Positions 1 through 5,581 of a stretch of 14,508 nucleotides of DNA are shown here, in pieces (the first letter of the stretch is position 1; the number at the start of each line of letters is the position of its first letter). Source of the stretch: an uncultured Campylobacter sp. (lineage in GTDB: Bacteria; Campylobacterota; Campylobacteria; Campylobacterales; Campylobacteraceae); contig NZ_CAJPRT010000030.1 in NCBI RefSeq assembly GCF_905373215.1, forward strand, positions 1 to 14,508, read 5' to 3'. Position numbers and translations under genes: made by a program. The notes beneath the pieces were generated by a model. It did not search any database. It saw only the letters and a list, made by a program, of their open reading frames with translations, and was not told the origin of the DNA.

Positions 1-25
1 GGGTAGAATTAGCCAAATTTTACCC
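1..25 (+). other. Imperfect hairpin just upstream of the Sel1-like gene
   Basis: Positions 1-10 pair with 16-25 through nine Watson-Crick pairs and one G-T wobble around the 5-nt loop AGCCA. The hairpin abuts the Shine-Dalgarno (AAGGA, 29-33) of the gene starting at 40. No T-run follows on the + strand. It could be the end of a terminator for a gene outside the window, or a leader hairpin. Confidence 0.35.
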
Positions 26-39
26 GGAAAGGATACTAA

Positions 40-704
40 ATGAAAAAATCACTATTTTTGTTGGCATTTGTCGCTTACTTTGCGTTCGGCGCGTCCGAGC
101 TTGAGACGCTAGAAAAAGAGTGTAATGACGGCAATATGGAGTCTTGCTATTTCGCAGCCACCTGGCATAAAGATCCAGCCAAAAGGCATGAGCTATTTAA
201 AAAAGCTTGCGACGGAGGAGAGGATTTGGCTTGTAACGCTGTGATTGTTAAAATAATAAATGAAGATCCAAAGGAGGGTATCAAATTTGCCGAAAGAAAA
301 TGCAGTGAGGGAAGCGGAATTAGCTGCTTAAATTTAGGGATGTTATATCATGCTGGAAAATTTGTAGAAAAAAATATAAAAGAGGCAATAAATTATTACG
401 ACAAGGCTTGTAATGCTAAGATAGGAGATGCTTTCTCTTGCGAAAGTCTAATGAAAATTATGATGAGGGTAAAGAGGTAAAAATGGATAAATTAAAATCG
501 GGGGTTTATATGAAGAAAGGTTGTGATTTAGGTAATTGTGTCGCGTGCAATAACTTTGCAAATTTTAATTATTACACTATGAAAGATAAAAGCAAAGCCG
601 CGCAGTATTTTAAAAAAGCTTGCGATACATGCAAAGACGATCTTATTTTGCGAGAGTCGGAAGTATATAAAGAATCCTGCGATATGTATGAACTGCTAAA
701 ATAG
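40..704 (+). pseudogene. Secreted Sel1/Hcp-like cysteine-rich repeat protein, frameshifted
   Basis: The first frame starts at ATG 40 behind AAGGA and gives 146 residues: a signal peptide (about 1-18, FGA-SELE) and short helical repeats with paired cysteines at 28/36, 57/65, 88/96 and 124/134, the pattern of Helicobacter cysteine-rich (Hcp) and other Sel1-like proteins. It ends at TAA 478-480. The same repeat pattern continues without a gap in another frame (about 450-704: YDEGKEV, KKGCDLGNCVACNN, AAQYFKKACD). One missing base near 449-453 explains the break: adding one base restores the usual three residues between the SL and YDEG parts of the repeat. No classic slippery heptamer is present. 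ATG 483 with GAGG at 474-477 could allow re-initiation, but that product would lack a signal peptide. Hcp-like proteins are periplasmic or secreted and may mediate protein contacts. The function here is unknown, and a sequencing error is possible. Confidence 0.75.
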
Positions 705-918
705 CTCGCCGAGTTGCAGCTGGTACAATACGCATCGGCTGCGGCTTAAAATCCTGCCGCGTCTAAATTTAAAACGCAAGTAAATTCAAAGCGACGATAA
801 AATCTTAAATTAATCGGGCGATCTTATAGCAGAATTTGGCGTAAATTTACACGGATCCTGCACAGATTTTGACGCGAGCAAAGCGCTAAAATAAAGAGGC
901 AGATTTGTCATAAGCAAA

Positions 919-947
919 TGCGTGCCAAAAGCATAGATTGGCACGCA
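919..947. other. Perfect 10-bp inverted repeat
   Basis: TGCGTGCCAA (919-928) and TTGGCACGCA (938-947) form a perfect 10-bp stem with a 9-nt loop. The + strand downstream reads GCAGAATTTT, a poor T-tract, so a terminator for the upstream gene, 215 bp away, is possible but weak. A protein-binding site or the end of a small RNA are alternatives. Confidence 0.45.
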
Positions 948-1440
948 GCAGAATTTTAAGTTAGAATTTATGAAATCTTATGCGCTTGCGTCTTCGCATG
1001 GATTGGGCGAAAGTGGAATTGCAAGATTGGAATTTACGCAGTCGCGCGTATAAAGCTTCGCGCCGTTTTTTTGATGTGGAATTTAGAATTTCTATAGCTT
1101 CGAATCTGGCGCTGAGCCTTGAAATACCGTAGCGATAGAATTTTAAAATTCGCCGCCGCATCGCTTTAAAAATCTTGCTTAAAAATTTTAATTATGCAGC
1201 GTAAAATTTTTCATTTCTGCCGGGCGCTGTGTTTTTCTATAAAAATTTTGCTCTTTTGCTATGGTGCTGTGTTTTCGTCGTAGAATTTCGCGACTTTTTT
1301 GCCGCGGCATTCTTAACGCGCGATCCTCATTATTTTGCTTGTTAAAATTTAAGTGATAAATCCCACGATGTTAAATTTGCACGACATAAGGCTCTTGTCG
1401 CTCTACGCCACTTTGAAGCGAAATGAAATAAATTCTACGT

Positions 1441-1455
1441 GGCGCAAAAGGCGCC
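1441..1455 (-). terminator. Weak terminator-like hairpin after nfo
   Basis: GGCGC (1441-1445) pairs with GCGCC (1451-1455) around a 5-nt loop, starting 3 bp past the nfo stop codon on the - strand. The sequence after it on that strand is AT-rich but has no continuous U-run, so termination would be inefficient. Confidence 0.35.
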
Positions 1456-1458
1456 CGA

Positions 1459-2313
1459 TTAGGCTTTGGGGCGTCCTTGCATACTGCGCAAAAGCGCGAT
1501 CTCCTCCGCCCAGAGGCTATCGTCGATCGTTTCTAAAATCAGCGGGATCTCGTCGATGTTGGGGTCGTTCATGATATTTTCAAACGCCGTGAGCCCCAAA
1601 AATCCGCGTCCGAGGCTCTCGTGCCGATCTTTGCGCACACCAAGCTCGTTTTTCGTGTCGTTTAGGTGCATGCCGCTTAAAAATTTATAGCCGATCGCGC
1701 GATCAAACTTGCTCATCGTGCGCTCATAGGCCTGCCGGCTGCGCAGATCGTATCCTGCGGCGAACGCGTGACAGGTATCGATGCAGACGCCGATGCGATC
1801 TTTGTTTGAAATTTTATCGATCACGTAAGCAAGCTGAGCGAAATCATAGCCGAGATTGGAGCCCTGGCCGGCGGTATTTTCGAGCACGAGCTTGACGCCA
1901 CTAGTGTTTGCGATGGCGAAATTTAGCGACCCTGCGATATTATCCAGGCACACTTGAGCTGAAATTTCATTTAGATGTGAGCCTGGATGAAAGTTCAAAA
2001 GCCTAAGCCCGAGCGCCTCGCAGCGGCGGATCTCGTCCACAAAGGCGTTTAGGGATTTCTCGCGCTCCGCCTCGCGTGGATGGCCCAAATTTATGAGGTA
2101 GCTGTCGTGCACCAAGACATGCTCCGCGCTGATGCCGCTTTGCTTCAACGCGTCCTTAAACGCGACGATCTCCTCCGCGCTAAGCGGCGGCACGTCCCAT
2201 CTGCGCTGATTTTTGACGAACATCGCAAACGCGTCCGCCCCGATCTTTGCGGCATTTAACGGCGCGTTGGAAACCCCGCCGTTAGCACTCACGTGCGCTC
2301 CGATCCGTTTCAT
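1459..2313 (-). CDS. nfo: Endonuclease IV (AP endonuclease, base-excision repair)
   Basis: Cleaves the DNA backbone 5' of abasic sites and removes 3' blocking groups in base-excision repair in the cytoplasm. The 284 residues match the usual length (E. coli 285), and all nine metal-ligand residues known from E. coli Nfo fall at identical numbers: His69, His109, Glu145, Asp179, His182, His216, Asp229, His231 and Glu261. These lie in family motifs such as NFHPGSHLN, VCIDTCHAFAAGYD and LILETI. The protein therefore looks fully active. The ATG start is set by a strong Shine-Dalgarno (AGGAGG on the - strand, 2318-2323). It is a single TIM-barrel domain. It points the same way as the lipoprotein gene upstream, but the 361-bp gap argues for separate transcription. 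Confidence 0.97.
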   Translation of the reverse strand: MKRIGAHVSANGGVSNAPLNAAKIGADAFAMFVKNQRRWDVPPLSAEEIVAFKDALKQSGISAEHVLVHDSYLINLGHPREAEREKSLNAFVDEIRRCEALGLRLLNFHPGSHLNEISAQVCLDNIAGSLNFAIANTSGVKLVLENTAGQGSNLGYDFAQLAYVIDKISNKDRIGVCIDTCHAFAAGYDLRSRQAYERTMSKFDRAIGYKFLSGMHLNDTKNELGVRKDRHESLGRGFLGLTAFENIMNDPNIDEIPLILETIDDSLWAEEIALLRSMQGRPKA

Positions 2314-2674
2314 TTTACCTCCTCAATTTTATTTTACGCCGCGTGCGGCGAAATTTCATAAACCCGAGCTGCGCGCGAATTTTTAAATTTAAATGCGCGC
2401 TTTTCTTTCGGACATACGCGCTGCTTAGTAAATTTCGCCGCGAAGAGCCGGCGCAGAGCGTCAATAAAATCGCGCCGTTTGCAAAGCTTGAGCGACTATC
2501 CCGCCGAGTAATGGAATTTTGACCGCTCGCGCCGTTGTTTTGGGCGGCTGCTAGAGAGCAGTATTCCCGCGCGTTTATATACACCCGCTGCGCGAAATTT
2601 TGTTCGTTCGCAATTTATTCGGGCCGCCCGCGGAATTGCATCTCACGCGCCACAAACATTGATCGCACGAGATT
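2314..2674. other. 361-bp spacer with GC-rich hairpins
   Basis: No gene is supported. On the nfo leader side there is CGCCGC-GT-GCGGCG (2337-2350), which would sit about 24 nt upstream of the nfo start in its mRNA. Next to it, GCGCGC repeats (2371-2376 and 2395-2400) can pair and are followed on the + strand by TTTTCTTTC, resembling a + strand terminator although no + strand gene precedes it. No convincing nfo promoter was identified. Confidence 0.4.
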
Positions 2675-3169
2675 TTACTGCAGCTCGCGGATTTTGATCT
2701 TTACGCCGCGTTTTGCGTCGGCGAAGCTTATGGATCTTCCGCCGCCGTCCTTGTCGCGGCAAACCTTATAATCGATAGAGCCATCTTGCAGGCTTTGCGC
2801 GAGGCAACGGCGCTCGCCTGCGTCGCTGCCGCCAAAGATCGGCTTACCGTCTAGGATTTCGCCCAGAAGCCCGCGGTAGTGCTCGGTGCCGAAGAATTTT
2901 TTATTGAAAACGAGTTCGTCGTCGCACGCGCCGTTCATGCAAATTTTATCGCCTTTTAAAACCAGGCTCAGCACGCTGATGCCGCTTGCGTAAATTTGAA
3001 CCTCGGTTTGGTTTTTAAATTTACGCATAAAGCCCGCGTCGCTGGTGCGAGTAAGCGGCGAAATGACGGTGAAATTTACAGCTTGCGTAGAAGCGGGCTT
3101 GAGCGCGGTGGTAGCGCAGCCTGCGAGCAGAAGCGAAAGTGCAAGCGGCGCCAGAAAAGAGCATTTCAT
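2675..3169 (-). CDS. Putative lipoprotein, family not recognised
   Basis: 164 residues. The N-terminus is a lipoprotein signal peptide: basic Met-Lys, a hydrophobic stretch (5-15) and the lipobox LAGC with the lipidated cysteine at 18, so the mature protein should be membrane-anchored in the periplasm. Residues 19-40 look like a flexible Ala/Thr/Ser linker. The folded part has two pairs of cysteines (77/82 and 122/137) that could form disulfides, and a Gly-rich segment near 141-144 (DGGGRS). Start codon ATG with AAGGA just upstream on the - strand supports this start. I recognise no catalytic motif and assign no function. It faces away from the tRNA-Glu gene, and the two promoters must lie within 77 bp. 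Confidence 0.85.
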   Translation of the reverse strand: MKCSFLAPLALSLLLAGCATTALKPASTQAVNFTVISPLTRTSDAGFMRKFKNQTEVQIYASGISVLSLVLKGDKICMNGACDDELVFNKKFFGTEHYRGLLGEILDGKPIFGGSDAGERRCLAQSLQDGSIDYKVCRDKDGGGRSISFADAKRGVKIKIRELQ

Positions 3170-3188
3170 AAATAATCCTTAATTTAAG

Positions 3189-3216
3189 TTGGGTTTAAGT
3201 GCGTCTTGAGTAGAAT
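3189..3216 (+). promoter_or_regulatory. Candidate sigma-70 promoter of tRNA-Glu
   Basis: TTGGGT (3189-3194) and TAGAAT (3211-3216) are spaced 16 bp apart, with a start expected near 3223, giving a leader of about 24 nt before the mature tRNA. On the opposite strand TATTCT overlaps the -10 and could serve the divergent lipoprotein gene. Confidence 0.45.
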
Positions 3217-3223
3217 ACCGCCT

Positions 3224-3244
3224 TTAATCTTAATACCAGATTAA
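3224..3244 (+). other. Hairpin in the pre-tRNA-Glu leader
   Basis: TTAATCT (3224-3230) and AGATTAA (3238-3244) form a perfect 7-bp stem with a 7-nt loop, ending 2 nt before the mature tRNA 5' end at 3247. It would fold in the precursor right beside the RNase P cut site. Confidence 0.45.
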
Positions 3245-3246
3245 GT

Positions 3247-3321
3247 GGCCCCTTCGTCTAACGGTTAGGACATCGCCCTTTCACGGCGGTAAAACGAGTT
3301 CGAATCTCGTAGGGGTCGCCA
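3247..3321 (+). tRNA. tRNA-Glu (anticodon UUC), CCA encoded
   Basis: A complete cloverleaf can be read. The acceptor stem is 3247-3253 with 3311-3317 (one G-U pair). The anticodon stem is 3273-3277 with 3285-3289, and its 7-nt loop CTTTCAC carries TTC at 3280-3282. The T-arm is ACGAG/CTCGT with loop TTCGAAT (3294-3310), followed by discriminator G3318 and encoded CCA 3319-3321. It closely resembles E. coli tRNA-Glu. No integrase or repeated 3' end was seen beside it, so no sign that it is an attachment site here. Confidence 0.97.
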
Positions 3322-3340
3322 CTTCTAGTTTTAAAATTTT

Positions 3341-3368
3341 TTGACGCAAACCTTAGTTTTTGTAAAAT
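3341..3368 (+). promoter_or_regulatory. Candidate sigma-70 promoter upstream of the kinase-like gene
   Basis: TTGACG (3341-3346) and TAAAAT (3363-3368) are separated by 16 bp. Both are close to consensus. If used, the transcript has a leader of about 185 nt before the gene at 3559, so a nearer promoter in the AT-rich stretch 3480-3540 is possible. Confidence 0.45.
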
Positions 3369-3558
3369 TCTGAAATTATGCGCTTTTGCTGCTTCCTGCG
3401 CTACAAAATTCCAAGACTTCAATAAAAATTCTACCTGATAATTTTAAAATTTAGCCCTGCCGAATTTATGTAATAAATTTTATGCGGACAGATGAAACTT
3501 AATAAAATAAAACTCGCGAATTTAGCTCTTTCTAAAAAAAATTCGCTAAATTTATCGA

Positions 3559-4296
3559 ATGCAAAATTTTAAAGAATACGTAAATGAAATTCTAAAAAAT
3601 CATCCTGGCGAGCGCGTCACGAGCTTTAGTTTCGAGGGCGAGAAATACTGGCTCAAGCAGCCGGAGCTGCACATCCGCGGCGGATTACTTACGAAAATAT
3701 TTAAAGCAAATCCGAAAGCCGCTTTCGATTACGAAGCGCTAAAATGCGAGAGCCTGTACGCAGCCGGCGCGCCTGTGCCGCAGCTGGTGCTGCGAGAGGA
3801 GAGCTTTTTCGTACTCAAAGACGGCGGCACGCCGGTGGATGAGGTGCTAAAAAGCTCGGATAAGGTATCTTGCGTGGCGCTCATTGAGGGCTACACTGCA
3901 GCGTTAGCACAGCTGCATTCGCGCGGCTTCATACACGGCAGGCCCGCACTGCGCGACGTCTTAGTAAAAAACGGCGAGATGAAATTTATAGATTTTGAAA
4001 ATCGCGGCGAGCGCGATGATCTGCAAAAAGCCAAAATGCGAGATTTTTTGCTGTTTGTCTATGATCTTTGTCGCGAAGGGCTAAACGAAGGTTTGGTGCG
4101 CGCAGGCATTCGCACCTACGCCTCAAGCGGCGGGCAGGACGTAGTGCAAAGTGCGTGGGCTACGGTACTTGCGCTGCGTCCGATATATTTTATCGCTAGG
4201 CTTTTGCCGCAAAAATTTAAGGATCTAAACGCGCTCGTGCGCACGTTTGAGCTCTGTCTAAAAATAATTGAGGAAAACGATGGTCAAACAAAGTAA
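3559..4296 (+). CDS. Small kinase-fold protein of the LPS-kinase/RIO type with unusual HGR loop
   Basis: 245 residues with the order of a minimal protein-kinase fold: a beta-strand lysine (Lys33 in YWLKQ), a candidate helix-C glutamate (Glu59 or Glu64), a hinge (FFVLKDGG, 83-90), a catalytic-loop region HGRPALRDVLV (126-136), and IDFE (144-147) in place of DFG. The closest families I can name are the Kdo/WaaP lipopolysaccharide-core kinases and related RIO-like proteins. In those the loop normally reads HGD with an Asn/Asp five residues on. Here the Asp position holds Arg128, while Asp133 occupies the later metal-binding position. The protein may phosphorylate an envelope sugar by a modified mechanism, or be a pseudokinase. 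No signal peptide or membrane span, so cytosolic. The start has no clear Shine-Dalgarno. The end overlaps the exporter gene by 17 bp, implying co-translation. Confidence 0.7.
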   Translation: MQNFKEYVNEILKNHPGERVTSFSFEGEKYWLKQPELHIRGGLLTKIFKANPKAAFDYEALKCESLYAAGAPVPQLVLREESFFVLKDGGTPVDEVLKSSDKVSCVALIEGYTAALAQLHSRGFIHGRPALRDVLVKNGEMKFIDFENRGERDDLQKAKMRDFLLFVYDLCREGLNEGLVRAGIRTYASSGGQDVVQSAWATVLALRPIYFIARLLPQKFKDLNALVRTFELCLKIIEENDGQTK

Positions 4297-5479
4297 ATTT
4301 GCCAAATTTAAGCTGGTGATTATACTCGCCTATATGTCGGCTCTGGCGCCCTTGTCTACCGATATGTATCTGCCCGCGCTGGAAAAGGTAAAGGCAAGCT
4401 TTGCTACTAGCGAGTTTTACACTCAGCTATCGGTTGCGAGCTTTTTCATCGCTTTTGCGCTAGGACAGCTCGTTTATGGGCCGCTAAGTGATAAATTCGG
4501 CCGTAAAAAGCCGTTATACGCGGGCATTTTGCTTTTCATATGTGCGTCGCTTGCTTGTGTGAGCTTTGATAGCGTTTACGCGTTTATATTTTTTAGATTT
4601 TTGCAAGCTTTGGGTGGGTGCGCTGGAGTGGTACTTGCGCGAGCCGTAATTAATGATAAATTCGAGCTGCACGAGGCTGCGGCGATGTTTGCGCTGATGA
4701 TGGTCGTGGGCTCGCTAGCGCCGATGCTAGCACCAACTCTAGGCGGATTTGTTCTAGATTTTTTCTCGTGGCAAGCGATTTTTGCGATTTTGTTCGCGCT
4801 TGGAATTTTGCTTTTTGCATTTATATTTTTCGGACTTGACGAGAGCGCGCAGATAGATGGGACTGCTATTCTTAGCGTAAAAGGCGTGCTTGGCGAATAC
4901 GGCATAATCTTGCGAAATAAAGAATTTATGCGCTATACGCTAGGATTTGCGGTTGCGATGAGCACACTTTTTGCTTATATCACGGGCTCTAGCTTTATAT
5001 TTTTGGGCTATTACGGGTTGGGTGAGCATGCCTTTGGCGTAATATTTGGCATCAACGCTCTTGGGATGACCCTCGTTTCGGCACTAAATGCCAAGCTCGT
5101 GCAAAATCGCGAACCCACAGCTTTATTAAATTTCGGCCTAATAGCGATGCTTGTGACGAGCCTTATTTTGTTCGCATGCTCTATGCTTGACCTTCCTTTC
5201 ATCTGCTTTGAGGCTTCGCTTTTCGTATTACTTTCGTCTCTTGGCTTTGTTGCGCCTAACGCCACGACGCTTGCGATGGCGCTGTATAAGGACGGCAACT
5301 CTGGCGCAGCTTCGGCGGTACTGGGGACTGCGCAGTTTGCTATCGCCGGGGCTATTTCGTTTATCGTAGGTGCAGTGGGAGCGAATAAGCCGTTTTTGCT
5401 CGCAAGTGTGATGGTGATTTGTGCTCTTTGCGCAAACGCCGTGTATTTTTTATTGCGAGAAAAGAATCAAAAATTTTAA
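4280..5479 (+). CDS. MFS multidrug exporter, Bcr/CflA type (DHA1)
   Basis: A 399-residue polytopic inner-membrane protein with about 12 hydrophobic spans. The Bcr/CflA signature APLSTDMYLPAL lies at residues 23-34 in the first span. MFS motif A (GPLSDKFGRK, 67-76) is in the loop between spans 2 and 3, the RFLQALGG...LARAV segment (106-122) matches motif B with Arg106, and APMLAPTLGG (147-156) matches the antiporter motif. Members export drugs or small metabolites in exchange for protons; substrates vary and cannot be read from sequence. I chose ATG 4280 because GAGG at 4270-4273 is ideally spaced; a TTG four codons earlier has no such site. The gene overlaps the kinase-like gene, so the two are probably translated together. 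Confidence 0.92.
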   Translation: MVKQSKFAKFKLVIILAYMSALAPLSTDMYLPALEKVKASFATSEFYTQLSVASFFIAFALGQLVYGPLSDKFGRKKPLYAGILLFICASLACVSFDSVYAFIFFRFLQALGGCAGVVLARAVINDKFELHEAAAMFALMMVVGSLAPMLAPTLGGFVLDFFSWQAIFAILFALGILLFAFIFFGLDESAQIDGTAILSVKGVLGEYGIILRNKEFMRYTLGFAVAMSTLFAYITGSSFIFLGYYGLGEHAFGVIFGINALGMTLVSALNAKLVQNREPTALLNFGLIAMLVTSLILFACSMLDLPFICFEASLFVLLSSLGFVAPNATTLAMALYKDGNSGAASAVLGTAQFAIAGAISFIVGAVGANKPFLLASVMVICALCANAVYFLLREKNQKF

Positions 5480-5519
5480 TTTTAATATTTTTTAAATTTA
5501 TCGTTAAGGATTGATTGGC

Positions 5520-5525
5520 TAAAAT
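5520..5525 (+). promoter_or_regulatory. Candidate -10 box of the thrS promoter
   Basis: TAAAAT at 5520-5525 lies in an AT-rich region without a good -35, as is common in Campylobacter. A start about 7 nt downstream would place the mRNA 5' end at the base of the anticodon-like hairpin (5532-5557). A second AT-rich candidate is TAATAT near 5483. Confidence 0.4.
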
Positions 5526-5531
5526 TAGCTT

Positions 5532-5557
5532 TTGTTCTTTCAGTGTAAGAAAGACAA
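5532..5557 (+). promoter_or_regulatory. Predicted ThrRS operator: tRNA-Thr anticodon-arm mimic in the thrS leader
   Basis: CTTTC (5537-5541) pairs with GAAAG (5549-5553), giving a 5-bp stem and a 7-nt loop AGTGTAA (5542-5548). In tRNA numbering the loop puts UGU at positions 34-36 (5544-5546), the anticodon of a threonine tRNA, followed by A37. The stem extends by T5536-A5554 and, past bulged T5535, by three more pairs to 5532/5557. The thrS Shine-Dalgarno begins 10 nt downstream. In E. coli, ThrRS represses its own translation by binding anticodon-like hairpins just upstream of the ribosome site, and G35 and U36 are its main anticodon identity bases; both are present here. Position 33 is G instead of the U usual in tRNAs. 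Structure seen; function inferred. Confidence 0.6.
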
Positions 5558-5581
5558 TTCGGTAAAAAAGGAAACAAGCCA

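Larger units (their letters stand above)
705..1458. other. Long spacer without a convincing gene
   Basis: About 750 bp between the Sel1-like gene and the end of nfo. Short open frames occur on both strands but are Arg-rich, lack ribosome sites and resemble no family I know. The stretch holds one perfect hairpin (919-947), repeated GAATTT words, the 14-bp palindrome GAATTTTAAAATTC at 1138-1151, and two imperfect copies of a segment beginning GCTGTGTTTT (from 1226 and from 1266). It may be decayed coding sequence or may contain an unrecognised RNA. Confidence 0.5.

Noticed and set aside
438..482. Programmed -1 frameshifting in the Sel1-like gene
   Set aside because: No X-XXY-YYZ slippery heptamer in the right register and no downstream stem was found.
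961..1161. 66-codon open frame on the - strand
   Set aside because: Arg/Ser-rich, no ribosome site, no family resemblance; typical chance frame in spacer DNA.
1353..1574. 73-codon + strand frame at the end of nfo
   Set aside because: More than half lies antisense to nfo, whose frame is certain; composition is Arg/Ser-rich.
2315..2584. 89-codon - strand frame directly upstream of nfo
   Set aside because: It ends beside the nfo start, but has no Shine-Dalgarno, low-complexity Arg/Lys/Ser content and no recognised motif.
3247..3558. tRNA-Glu as an integration site for a mobile element
   Set aside because: No integrase, no repeated tRNA 3' end and no foreign-looking genes nearby.
3492..3572. 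26-codon upstream frame overlapping the start of the kinase-like gene
   Set aside because: A Lys/Leu/Asn-rich peptide with no Shine-Dalgarno; a leader peptide is possible but unsupported.
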